Positions 18,162-26,970 of a stretch of 64,000 nt of DNA are shown piece after piece. The notes under the pieces are model-generated. The model was given only the letters and a program-made list of their open reading frames with translations, did no database searches and was not told the origin of the DNA. This DNA comes from Vibrio sp. BS-M-Sm-2. GTDB taxonomy: Bacteria; Pseudomonadota; Gammaproteobacteria; Enterobacterales; Vibrionaceae. The position numbers and the translations under genes are program-made. Each line of letters starts with the position of its first letter. Positions within the stretch are counted from its first letter, which is position 1. The stretch lies in NCBI RefSeq assembly GCF_041504345.1, contig NZ_CP167894.1, forward strand, positions 620,001 to 684,000. Reading direction: 5' to 3'.

Positions 18162-19693
18162 TTTTTAAAGAGTGTATGCCCAAGAACATCAGGCAAACCG
18201 CCGAGGACGCAACAAGGCTCATCAGGTACGCATCACGCACCCATGAGCCTATTGAGGATGTAGAAGACGATCAGGAGCTGGACGCCATCCAGCTTCTCAT
18301 TTACGCCGCTGAATCTAAAGAGGCATCTGAAAGCATCTATATCACATCCAACGAGCTTGAGTCAGCAGATGAGATGATATTCAAACCAAAGGCAATTAAC
18401 GAAAACTGGGACGATGTCATTGATGAGTTCATCGATGCTAACAATCGCAACCCGCGCTGCGAAAAGCCCCTGAAGCACTTTGTTCTCTCACTTCCTGAAG
18501 AAGACTTACTTTCAGAAGATGACTGGGCCAAAGCAACTGAGTATTTTATGCAGAAGCTTGGCTACAAAAACACTCGCTGGATCTCGTTCTTACACAACAA
18601 AAAAAGTAATCCGCACGTGCACATCATCGCTTCAAGAATCGACCTAATGACAAACAATGTAGTTCCCGAATGGCAGGAGCACACAAGAGCTTTCGAGATT
18701 GTTCGTCAAATTGAAAAGGATTTCAACCTTACTCGGCTAGCTAGCCCAGGCGACGACATGAAGCCAGTCAAGCAACCTGACGGCTCATACGAGATGGTTC
18801 AAAACAACTCTCAGGAGCTATCAGACAAGAAGCGAATGCCCCACAAAAACGACATTGTAAGAAGACTCAATGCTATTCATGAAAACCTCTTCAATGAAGA
18901 CTACAAGCCCAGCCTCAGCGAATGGATGCTAGCACTAAGAGAAGCGGGCGTTGGCGTCCAGATGAGCTTCACAGAAGCGGGTAAAGTCAAGGGCATCACT
19001 TACAGAATCAAGACTGAAGAAGGTGGCCCAAACTTCATCTGCTCTGCATCGAAGCTAGGCGGCTCAGGAAGGTTTGGATTCAAAAAGATGCAACAGCGCC
19101 TAACCAAAATCACGGTAGCTCAACTTAACGCTGCCAAAGGACTTTCGGAGCGTGAAACCCGAATGCGAGACGGTCTTGAGGCTGATGTGATTGCATTCAC
19201 CAAGATCAAAGACATCAAGCTTCTTGCTCAAGTTGCATTCGATGTTCAGGCAATGATGGACGAGCAATTCTTCGCTAAACGGATGAGGAAGCCTAACCGA
19301 AAAAATTTCAAAGTCCACAGGAGAGACGGCAGGTACTGCGTTAGCCAACGCATCAAAATGACTGCTCTCAGGAGACTGGGAAAAATGACCAAGCCTGAAT
19401 ATGAGGCAATGATTAACCGCAAATTTGCTGAATGCTTAATAGAGATGATTGGGGAGTTCTTTGGATGGAATGAGCCTGACCCACTGAGAACAAAAGAGAT
19501 GTATGACAACGGCGAATTGATGCACGCACTAAGCCCTGATGAGAGTTACATCCAGCTCCATGGCATCAACCTTAATAACGAAGTCATCACCGAGTCTCAA
19601 CATGAGGTCATTGAATTACCAAAAAACATACCTCAAAAACCCAAGAAGTCAGACAGCACTTCCCCTGCCAAAACGGTCACTTACGACTTCTGA
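18158..19693 (+). CDS. Relaxase / mobilization nuclease (MOBP-like)
   Basis: A 511-aa relaxase expected to nick oriT and lead single-stranded DNA into a recipient through a helper's conjugation machine. Seen: KHFVLSLP (residues 106-113, conserved His followed by LSxP), and the metal-binding HxH motif in NPHVHIIASRID (151-162). A Tyr near the N-terminus (LIRYASRT, Tyr24) is a candidate catalytic residue. The C-terminal half is basic and unassigned. No coupling protein or type IV secretion genes occur in the window, so transfer would depend on a helper element. A stem-loop terminator follows. Confidence 0.8.
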   Translation: MIFKECMPKNIRQTAEDATRLIRYASRTHEPIEDVEDDQELDAIQLLIYAAESKEASESIYITSNELESADEMIFKPKAINENWDDVIDEFIDANNRNPRCEKPLKHFVLSLPEEDLLSEDDWAKATEYFMQKLGYKNTRWISFLHNKKSNPHVHIIASRIDLMTNNVVPEWQEHTRAFEIVRQIEKDFNLTRLASPGDDMKPVKQPDGSYEMVQNNSQELSDKKRMPHKNDIVRRLNAIHENLFNEDYKPSLSEWMLALREAGVGVQMSFTEAGKVKGITYRIKTEEGGPNFICSASKLGGSGRFGFKKMQQRLTKITVAQLNAAKGLSERETRMRDGLEADVIAFTKIKDIKLLAQVAFDVQAMMDEQFFAKRMRKPNRKNFKVHRRDGRYCVSQRIKMTALRRLGKMTKPEYEAMINRKFAECLIEMIGEFFGWNEPDPLRTKEMYDNGELMHALSPDESYIQLHGINLNNEVITESQHEVIELPKNIPQKPKKSDSTSPAKTVTYDF

Positions 19694-19716
19694 CTACTCC
19701 CCTTCCCTCTAACTCT

Positions 19717-19738
19717 AGCCACCTACGGGTGGCTTTTC
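19717..19738 (+). terminator. Terminator of the mob operon
   Basis: Arms AGCCACC/GGTGGCT (19717-19723, 19728-19734) followed by TTTTCTCTTG, 24 bp after the relaxase stop. Confidence 0.7.
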
Positions 19739-20120
19739 TCTTGTCACCAACCCATCATAAGCTATTAATTTAAATCGAAGTATAATTAACTTGGAGCCTT
19801 TCTTCTATTTGCATAAATAATATTAGCTACTATATTTGATATTCCAAAAAACATACTATTTTATTTTCCCAGCCTGACATTAATTAATTTTTATATATAT
19901 TTGGACTCTCAAACTATAACCAATAATTAAATTTAATCAACAAAACATATTCCCCCCGCCATTTTTCCAATATTCAAAAATTCTTAAATATTATTTTTGA
20001 ACAAAATAGAATATCAATTAATATTATTTTGTCAGATTGTCAAATATTTTGTTGGCGTATTTTCGAATACATGTAAATATATACATATAAACTAATTAAT
20101 AATAATAAACGGTGATTACT
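19739..20120. other. AT-rich intergenic region before the 279-aa gene
   Basis: About 380 bp, very AT-rich, with no gene. It should contain the promoter of the following gene; no single promoter stands out because of the base composition. Confidence 0.35.
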
Positions 20121-20960
20121 ATGAATATCGAAGAACGCATTTTGGCTGCAAAACAAAAAATCGAAGCATCCGAAAATAAGAAAGAAGAAGCTGTAGCTAG
20201 GATTACTTACGACAAGGTATTTCCTTCCGTTACCACAATCGAAGAGCTATCTACCAAGAAAAGCAAAAAGACAACACTTCATGTAAGGGCTACGGTCAAT
20301 AGCGGCAAAAGCAACTCCATTATCAAAATTCCGCTTCATGAGCTGACCAAAGTTCCAGTTAGCAAAAAAGAAGTGCTTGAGCGGTTCGCAACTGAGCACT
20401 TTATCCCTGAGCTGATGCACCTTAAATCCGACTACTTCGAAAAGATGAAACCGCTTTGCGAGCTTGCTGTTTTGCACAACCAACTAGCAGCACAAAAGTT
20501 CGATGATCGCAGGGAAAAGTTTGAGTACGAAGACGGCAGCATGATTTACAACAGCGCAAAGCCAATTCATGAGTTATGCGAATGGATCGGTAAAGTTGAA
20601 GAGAGAGGTGTTGCAGAGCTAAGAGCAAACGAGGCGCAAGACATCCAGCAAGCGGCTGCCAGGCTTGAGTCTATTCTTGCGAATATGGGGTACGAATCAA
20701 AAGGCTTCAATATCGAGAAGTATCAAAACGACGAAATCGCTGAAGCTGTTGATAAAAAGTACGACATCATAAGTCGCAAAAACAGAGAAGGTGGAGAAAA
20801 AACCAAAGCGCAGAAGAAGGCCGAGCTCGACCAAATAAGAGCTGCACGATTCGCAAACTGCGATGAAGATCTGCTTGATCCGATATCGAAAAGCTCCTCA
20901 TCTAAATGTCGCGATGCTTACGAGCAGGAGAAAGAAAGAAGGAAGAAGCAGCAACAATAA
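20121..20960 (+). CDS. Hypothetical helical protein of the mobile element
   Basis: A 279-aa, highly charged, mostly helical protein starting at ATG 20121 (an in-frame GTG lies 9 bp upstream; GGTG precedes the ATG). There are no Cys-rich or catalytic motifs I recognise. It ends in a Lys/Glu/Gln-rich tail (EKERRKKQQQ). It sits between the mob operon and the AbiEi-like gene with its own terminator. A role in mobilization or DNA handling would be a guess from position only. Confidence 0.65.
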   Translation: MNIEERILAAKQKIEASENKKEEAVARITYDKVFPSVTTIEELSTKKSKKTTLHVRATVNSGKSNSIIKIPLHELTKVPVSKKEVLERFATEHFIPELMHLKSDYFEKMKPLCELAVLHNQLAAQKFDDRREKFEYEDGSMIYNSAKPIHELCEWIGKVEERGVAELRANEAQDIQQAAARLESILANMGYESKGFNIEKYQNDEIAEAVDKKYDIISRKNREGGEKTKAQKKAELDQIRAARFANCDEDLLDPISKSSSSKCRDAYEQEKERRKKQQQ

Positions 20961-21004
20961 CTCGACCCCTTCGCCGCAGGCGGCACAGAATTGAAAACAA
21001 ACAC

Positions 21005-21027
21005 AGAGGGCCGCTGGCCCTCTTTCT
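21005..21027 (+). terminator. Bidirectional terminator
   Basis: Perfect 8-bp arms AGAGGGCC/GGCCCTCT (21005-21012, 21016-21023) with a T-rich tail, between the convergent 279-aa gene and the AbiEi-like gene. Confidence 0.8.
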
Positions 21028-21029
21028 TG

Positions 21030-21623
21030 TCAGAGCTTACTTAGGGCTTCCAAGTACGGCATCATTACATTCGTCATTCTATAGCGCTTAGCGCACTCCC
21101 ACAGCCTCTCTTGATTCAGCTTGTTGGCCCGCTTCGCTTCTGCAAGAGCCTCAATGGCAACGTCAATGCCAATTTTGTTGCGGAACTTAAAGCAATCAAT
21201 GATTGTTCGCTCGATATCTGTAACTAGCACAGGAACACCATCAATCTGTGTGGATATAACCCCGAAATCTTCAGTCTCGCGACTGCGAATGATTCGAATG
21301 CTTGGGTATTTAATGTTTGGTGCCCTATCGCCTTTTTTAATGCGCAGCCACACTTCGAAAGGAGCTTGAGTGGTGAGATTATGGTATCTGAGAGCTGACA
21401 GAAGGCAAATAACACCATTTTTCGCTCTGGCTCCAACTTCAGCAAACGACTGCATCTCCGACTCTTCTCGCCCCACATAGCCATAAAGCCCTCTTTGTAA
21501 CCTTTCCAAGTGCCCCTTTTTTACGGCGCGAGAAAGAGCTGCTCGCGTTATGCCGAGTTTTGCTGCATCTGATGCAGTAAATATGGATAGCTCCTTTAGC
21601 TTTTCCAGGTGTAGTGGATTCAC
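21030..21623 (-). CDS. AbiEi-type antitoxin / transcriptional regulator (orphan)
   Basis: A 197-aa protein with an N-terminal winged helix-turn-helix (FTASDAAKLGITRAALSRAV, about residues 15-34; RGLYGYV follows) and the AbiEi C-terminal region with TDIERTIIDCFKFRNKIG near residue 133. This is the organisation of AbiEi antitoxins, which repress their own operon and neutralise AbiEii nucleotidyltransferase toxins. No AbiEii gene is adjacent: upstream is the iteron array, downstream a convergent gene. It may be an orphan regulator of element genes or a relic of a toxin-antitoxin pair. Confidence 0.8.
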   Translation of the reverse strand: MNPLHLEKLKELSIFTASDAAKLGITRAALSRAVKKGHLERLQRGLYGYVGREESEMQSFAEVGARAKNGVICLLSALRYHNLTTQAPFEVWLRIKKGDRAPNIKYPSIRIIRSRETEDFGVISTQIDGVPVLVTDIERTIIDCFKFRNKIGIDVAIEALAEAKRANKLNQERLWECAKRYRMTNVMMPYLEALSKL

Positions 21624-21726
21624 CTATTGATACTCTTTGTCTGACATTATCAATAATATTAAGCAAAACGTATCACATTTCAACCCTAATCTAGCAATTT
21701 CAGCATAGGAATAATTCTGACCACCA

Positions 21727-21935
21727 CACTTTTCCGTGGGAATAATTTAAAACACCGCACTTTTCCTTGGGAAAGTTTGCTGACTACTACACTTTTACGT
21801 GGGAAAGTTTGCTGACCACTACACTTTTCCTTGGGAAAGTTCACTTACTACTACACTTTTCCGTGGGAAAGTCTGGCGACTACTACACTTTTTCCCGTGA
21901 ATAATTGCCAAACAATCACACTTTTCCGTGGGAAT
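21727..21935. repeat. Array of seven 32-bp-phased palindromic iterons
   Basis: The core CACTTTTCCGTGGGAAAGT occurs seven times with small changes, beginning at 21727, 21758, 21790, 21822, 21854, 21886 and 21919. Spacing is 31, 32, 32, 32, 32 and 33 bp, about three DNA turns. Each core is an imperfect palindrome (ACTTTTCC/GGGAAAGT). The interval carries a weaker conserved GCTGACTACTA. This arrangement fits iterons of a replication origin or a phased operator array. It lies between the AbiEi-like gene and the 111-aa/helicase genes. Confidence 0.85.
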
Positions 21936-22367
21936 GCTAAATAACAACAGGCTCTTACTCACCCGCCGCACCATGCATAATAGTCTTTATTTTCAGTCCG
22001 TTAAGGCTCAATATTTAACTAAAATTTACTTGGTTGTCAGTTACAGTGCTTGTAGCCACAACAGCATTATTGCTATCAATCAGATCACATTTAACGTGAA
22101 CCAAGCGAGTTACACTACCCTACTTGAGCAGAATCTTGTAAACGATCAGTCATGCAAAAGGTAGGGGCAAACTCAATCAATCAGTTAATATATTTTAATT
22201 ATTATAACTTTTATTATTTAGCAGCCAGTCGCCCAAACAGCTTTACCCACTTTACCAAAACCTATCGACAGAAAAAGCAGCGAACTATTGACATGAAAAA
22301 AAGAGAGCATAGTATCCACAAATCTGAAACTCATTATTTTTAAAATATTTAAAAAGAGACTAACTGA
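21936..22367. other. Intergenic region after the iterons
   Basis: About 430 bp, AT-rich (22180-22230 especially), with no supportable gene; short reading frames here lack ribosome sites and coding character. An AT-rich stretch beside iterons could be an unwinding element of an origin, which is inference. Confidence 0.35.
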
Positions 22368-22703
22368 ATGAGTAATGAACATAAAGAAAGTTTTCAACTA
22401 ATGTTAAGAGAAACTAGCGATAAATACGTAAAAGTTGCTCGTATTAGAAAGTACCTAGATGAGTGGGCTAAACCATTCTCTGCCTACATCAGGAGTCACA
22501 ACGAATCCAAAAAATTTAGCTATAAACGATTTAGAGATGAGCGACTAGCTGATAAAAACTATGACTCTGCCTTCAAAAAAGTAATGCGAGTTGACGAAAG
22601 CTTAACAGTTGAAGAGATAGAAATGTTGCTCAAAAAAACGACATGTATTCACACCCAAGTAAAAGAATACATGCAGCAGGTTGAAGCTATTCAATACAAC
22701 TAA
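22368..22703 (+). CDS. Small basic hypothetical protein upstream of the helicase pair
   Basis: A 111-aa basic helical protein starting at ATG 22368 with AAAGAGA 8-10 bp upstream. Many Lys/Arg residues (KKFSYKRFRDERL) suggest nucleic-acid contact. I recognise no family. It lies just downstream of the iterons and 230 bp before the tandem helicases on the same strand, so it could be part of the same module. Confidence 0.6.
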   Translation: MSNEHKESFQLMLRETSDKYVKVARIRKYLDEWAKPFSAYIRSHNESKKFSYKRFRDERLADKNYDSAFKKVMRVDESLTVEEIEMLLKKTTCIHTQVKEYMQQVEAIQYN

Positions 22704-22933
22704 GGTGGATAAGTTTTGATTCCGTCGCTTAATTGTCGAACGATACAAGTTTTCAAATAAGTTGCCCAAAATCGGCTCTATCCAGACCCGATTCTATTTC
22801 CTCATACCTATACTGTGATTGTTTAGTTGTGTATTGCAGAAAAACACTTTCTCATAAAGAGTTTTTCGTCAAATCAGAGTCAACTACGTTATAATATGCA
22901 ACTATTCTTTTAGTACAAATTAGGCTAGAAAAA

Positions 22934-24931
22934 TTGACAACTAAAGCAGACAAACTTCGTCAGATGGTACATTCAATACTTGAGAGTAACTCTCTTCACT
23001 CCCATCAAGTCAACGCAGCAACCAAAACATTTAATGCTCTTATTGGTGATGTCCGAGCAGTTGTAACTGCGGCAGAAATGCAAGCAGGTAAATCAGGAAT
23101 AGCTCTTGCCCTATGCTGCTTACAAAGACTCAGTTTAAGTGACATCGATATCTGTGATCGCAAGCAACTTAAAGATACACTCTACTTAGTGACCATGCCT
23201 GATACAGCACTAAAAGAACAAGCCGAAGCTGACCTAAGATTAGCGAAGAATGTAGTCGTTAGTAACTTTGTTAATTTTGAAAAAGCGTTAGAGAATGACT
23301 TTAAAGGAAATCCGCCTAAGCTGATCATCATTGATGAGTGTCACTACGGTTCAAACGTATCTGCTGTCAGATACAGTAAGATCTTTGATTACCTTGAACA
23401 AGAGAACGATAGCTGTAAGGTTGTATTCATTTCTGCTACTCCTTTCGGCGCTCTGTACGGAGCGGAAACTGAATATCAAGAGGCGATTGAAATTCAACAA
23501 GAGGCCGAATACGAAGACGATCAGGCTCTTATTCTTGAGGCGAAAGAAGCCGCCCAAAGTGCACTTAAAGACTCTATTTTGAGGCGAGATTTCAACACTC
23601 GATTAGTATTTCACAAAACCAGCGATGAATACTATGGTGTCCGTGAAATGCTAAAGAGTGGCAAAGTCAAAGGACTGGATCAAGACACTAAAAACTTCCT
23701 AGTAGACTCACCTGAACGTAACGAGTTTATCCAACAATTTAAATCTCACGAGGGTATGGGGTGGTCTTTAGTCCGAGTCCCTGCTGGCTTTGCAATGGAT
23801 GCTAAAGAGTTTCTGATCAGTCAAGGCGTAGATGAAAGTTCTGTTTATATTCTTGGCAACTCGTTAACTGGTGTTCCCGAGGATGAGCATTGCAGTATAG
23901 AACGCTTTAAACGTGAGTTTGATGATGCTCTCATCTTTGAGGATAAATTAATTGCAATCACTGTTGCTGGCGCAAGAGCTGGCATCAACTTTGGTGCAAT
24001 GATGAAGAACAATCTAATTTCGACTTGGGATAGTACTGTTGCTAGCGTTGCAGCAGTTGTACAAGCCAACATAGGTCGTGCGTGTGGTTACCATGGCAAC
24101 AATTCTTCACTGCACTTTACGAATCTCAATGCAACAGAAGCTTATGCCTCTATTTTGGATCACTTAGAAAAAACGTGCTCCGAGGAAGCTGCCTCAGACT
24201 TTGATGGACTAAAAGAATTCTTTGAAGATGTATGTCAAGAGTATCAAGTTAACGGTCTAGATGTTGGTTTAACGATCAAATATAAGCGTAGACGACCTAT
24301 CGGTGACGTTGAAACCTACCGAACAGACAGTTATATCGCTGTTCCAGCTAAACTATTGGATGACGAAGCAGACTTTACCCAATACACCAGAGATAAACAC
24401 CTTCTTCAAGCTATTGAGATAATTCGCAATGAGTTTACTGCCAAAGGAGCGCCAAGCGTCAAAGGCAATCGAGCGATGCGTGGCAAAAAGAAGAACTGGA
24501 TAAAAGCACAATGGGTCAATGGTGATAGTTACAACAACCCTGAGAAAGCTCATGCGGACGGTACTCAGGAAGAGAAAGCAAAGCTCTACACAGCAATGCT
24601 AGACAACGATGAATACCTTGAGTTTAACCGTGTTGTCGCTCCTGGTTCAGGCGAACTGTCAGAAAACAAGCTAGTTACCGCGACCATATTCAGTGTATAC
24701 AACATCTCTCGTCGCCAGGTTGATAAAAAAATTATGACCTTAGAGGATGTTTATGACGTGTGTGATTATTTCGATATCGAGCGAGACGACACAATGTTTG
24801 TACTCTACAAACGTGGTGAATACGATATCGAGCGTTCCATCGCAAAGAAACAACATAATGAATTGCCTGAAAAATCTGGAGATCTAAGCGATGAATCTCA
24901 TTTTTCAGACAAAACCGAATCGGTACATTAA
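22934..24931 (+). CDS. SF2-type helicase/ATPase, copy 1 of a tandem pair
   Basis: A 665-aa protein with SF2 helicase motifs: Walker A AAEMQAGKSG (residues 46-55), motif Ia-like LYLVTMPDTALKEQA, motif II DECH (134-137), motif III SATPFGAL (about 167-174), and a C-terminal RecA-like part with AVVQANIGRACGY resembling motif VI. An acidic Glu-rich insertion near residues 178-208 is absent from copy 2. The start is TTG at 22934 with AGG 9 bp before; the next Met is 11 codons on. Function unknown. The paired arrangement next to an iteron array suggests replication or defence, not separable here. Confidence 0.72.
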   Translation: MTTKADKLRQMVHSILESNSLHSHQVNAATKTFNALIGDVRAVVTAAEMQAGKSGIALALCCLQRLSLSDIDICDRKQLKDTLYLVTMPDTALKEQAEADLRLAKNVVVSNFVNFEKALENDFKGNPPKLIIIDECHYGSNVSAVRYSKIFDYLEQENDSCKVVFISATPFGALYGAETEYQEAIEIQQEAEYEDDQALILEAKEAAQSALKDSILRRDFNTRLVFHKTSDEYYGVREMLKSGKVKGLDQDTKNFLVDSPERNEFIQQFKSHEGMGWSLVRVPAGFAMDAKEFLISQGVDESSVYILGNSLTGVPEDEHCSIERFKREFDDALIFEDKLIAITVAGARAGINFGAMMKNNLISTWDSTVASVAAVVQANIGRACGYHGNNSSLHFTNLNATEAYASILDHLEKTCSEEAASDFDGLKEFFEDVCQEYQVNGLDVGLTIKYKRRRPIGDVETYRTDSYIAVPAKLLDDEADFTQYTRDKHLLQAIEIIRNEFTAKGAPSVKGNRAMRGKKKNWIKAQWVNGDSYNNPEKAHADGTQEEKAKLYTAMLDNDEYLEFNRVVAPGSGELSENKLVTATIFSVYNISRRQVDKKIMTLEDVYDVCDYFDIERDDTMFVLYKRGEYDIERSIAKKQHNELPEKSGDLSDESHFSDKTESVH

Positions 24932-24975
24932 TAATCTTAGCGGGGGCTTGTTAGCTCCCACTTTTGGTACTAACC

Positions 24976-26835
24976 ATGAATAACTCTGATAAGCACCGCA
25001 AAGTTGCTGAGCATACAATTTCAAATAATACGTATCCACACCAACGCGAAGCAGCACAACAAGCATTCAACCAGTTTAAGGCAGGATCTAGAGCAGTCGT
25101 CATTGCTGCGGAAATGCAATCTGGTAAATCAGGGGTTGCACTTGCCCTATCTTGCTTACAAAGACTTTCACTTTCAGATGAAGTGATAATCGACAGAAAA
25201 TGTCTGAAAGACACGTTATATTTAGTAACCATGGCTGACCTTGCGCTTCAAGAACAGGCCAAACAAGACCTGTCTGCTAGCAAAAACGTGGTCGTCAGTA
25301 ATTTTACAAATTTTGAATCCGCAATAAAGACACACTTCAAGTTTCAAGCCCCTAAGCTGATCATTATTGATGAGTGTCACTATGGTTCAAGCATTGATAG
25401 CGTGCGATACGACAAGGTTTTCAATTACCTTGAGCATGACAATTGCCACTGCAATGTTGCCTTTGTCTCTGCGACTCCGTTTAGTGCGCTCTATGCGGCT
25501 GGTGAAGACTCCATTCTCCGCCATAACTTCAACACCTCTTTGGTCTTCCATAAAACCAGTAATGAGTACCATGGCATTCGCCAAATGCACCGCAATAACC
25601 AGATCATTAAACTGGATGAAAATTCACGTGATTTTTGCGACAGCTCGCTGTTGAGAAACCGTTTTATTCGCCAAATCAAAGAACATGAAGGCTCTGGTTG
25701 GTCATTAATTCGAGTACCTAGCAGTCAGGCAAAAATTGCAAGAGATGTTTTGCTCTCTAACGGTATTGAGCCACATCAGATACATATTATTGGTCAAAAA
25801 CTAGTAGGTCTAGAAGAACATGAACTCTGCTCTATCAATGACTTTAAGCGTGAATACGAAACTGCTGCATTATTTGATGACAAACTGATAGCAATAACTG
25901 TAGCGGGATTTAGGGCTGGCGTTAACTTCGGTCAAGAGATGAAAGAGACACTGATCAACTCTTGGGATAGCACAATTGCTAATATTGCAGCGGTTGTACA
26001 AGCTAATATTGGTCGAGCTTGTGGCTATCATGAAAATACAACAGCAAAGCACTACACCAACCTCGATGCAGTCAGAGCCTATGGTGAACTACTTGATCAT
26101 TTAGAGTCCAATCATAACAGCCATGAGTTTGAAGGACTTCATCAGTTATTTGACCAAATTTGTTCACGTTATGAAGTAAGAGGGTTTGACCGTGGTACGA
26201 CAATAGCCCCTGTTTCTGAAACTAAGGTTACGAAAAAACTTACCGATAGCAAAACCTACTCAACCAAAGGCTATATTGCTGTCCCTGGTAAACTTCGAGA
26301 CCCTGATTTCGATTTCTCCATCTTTACTACTGACCCAGAACTTTTAGAGGCTATTAGCTTAATCCGTCAAGAACTGATAGGCGAAGATGGGCCATATAGA
26401 AAGAAGAACCGCGCCCTTCGTGGTGAACATCAGAATTGGATCAAAGCACAATGGGTAAATGGCGCAACGTATGATGATGGGACTCAAAGTTGTGCAAAGG
26501 CAAGAGCATTAGCTTTCACCTCACAACTAGATAAAGGTGAAGAGGTTTCCTTTAACCAAGTAGTCAATCCAGGTGGTGGTGAAAAAACAGAAGATAAGAA
26601 AGTTATGGCAAGTATCTTCAGTACTTATAACCTTTCAGGTCAAATAGACTCATTCAAGCGCTCATTAGATTCTGATGATATGGAAGAAATCTGTAGCTTG
26701 CTCAATGTAGAACAAGACAATACTGTCATTGTTCTTTACCAACGTGGGAAACTCCTAGAAACTAACTCAGACGCTAGACAACACCTTAGCCATGCCATCC
26801 AAACCACTCAGATACGGCATAACAGTATCTTCTAG
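24976..26835 (+). CDS. SF2-type helicase/ATPase, copy 2 of a tandem pair
   Basis: A 619-aa paralogue of the preceding gene, collinear over its length. It has Walker A AAEMQSGKSG, CLQRLSLSD, LYLVTMADLALQEQA, DECHYGS, SATPFSAL and AVVQANIGRACGYHE. The start is taken as ATG 24976 (MNNSDKH); an in-frame TTG lies 12 bp earlier. The conserved C-terminal segment NWIKAQWVNG is shared with copy 1, so the duplication covers the entire protein. Both copies keep all visible ATPase motifs, so both are probably functional and may form a heteromer. Confidence 0.72.
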   Translation: MNNSDKHRKVAEHTISNNTYPHQREAAQQAFNQFKAGSRAVVIAAEMQSGKSGVALALSCLQRLSLSDEVIIDRKCLKDTLYLVTMADLALQEQAKQDLSASKNVVVSNFTNFESAIKTHFKFQAPKLIIIDECHYGSSIDSVRYDKVFNYLEHDNCHCNVAFVSATPFSALYAAGEDSILRHNFNTSLVFHKTSNEYHGIRQMHRNNQIIKLDENSRDFCDSSLLRNRFIRQIKEHEGSGWSLIRVPSSQAKIARDVLLSNGIEPHQIHIIGQKLVGLEEHELCSINDFKREYETAALFDDKLIAITVAGFRAGVNFGQEMKETLINSWDSTIANIAAVVQANIGRACGYHENTTAKHYTNLDAVRAYGELLDHLESNHNSHEFEGLHQLFDQICSRYEVRGFDRGTTIAPVSETKVTKKLTDSKTYSTKGYIAVPGKLRDPDFDFSIFTTDPELLEAISLIRQELIGEDGPYRKKNRALRGEHQNWIKAQWVNGATYDDGTQSCAKARALAFTSQLDKGEEVSFNQVVNPGGGEKTEDKKVMASIFSTYNLSGQIDSFKRSLDSDDMEEICSLLNVEQDNTVIVLYQRGKLLETNSDARQHLSHAIQTTQIRHNSIF

Positions 26836-26848
26836 ATCTAGATACAAT

Positions 26849-26871
26849 AAAGCCGCATTGTTCGCGGCTTT
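26849..26871 (+). terminator. Terminator after the helicase pair
   Basis: Perfect 8-bp arms AAAGCCGC/GCGGCTTT (26849-26856, 26864-26871), 14 bp after the stop of helicase copy 2. Confidence 0.75.
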
Positions 26872-26970
26872 ACCTTCGAGAAATTACAACTATCAGTGAT
26901 TCTTTAATATTACCAGCTAGGTAGTATTCTTATTTTTTTGAGTGCATGTATGGAAGCACTAGGTGCTAAA

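Noticed and set aside
21727..21935. CRISPR array
   Set aside because: The regular spacing suggests it, but repeats are degenerate palindromes with intervals of about 13 bp that are themselves similar. No cas genes are near.
22152..22343. Small gene after the iterons
   Set aside because: Low-complexity AT-rich translation, no ribosome site, no coding character.
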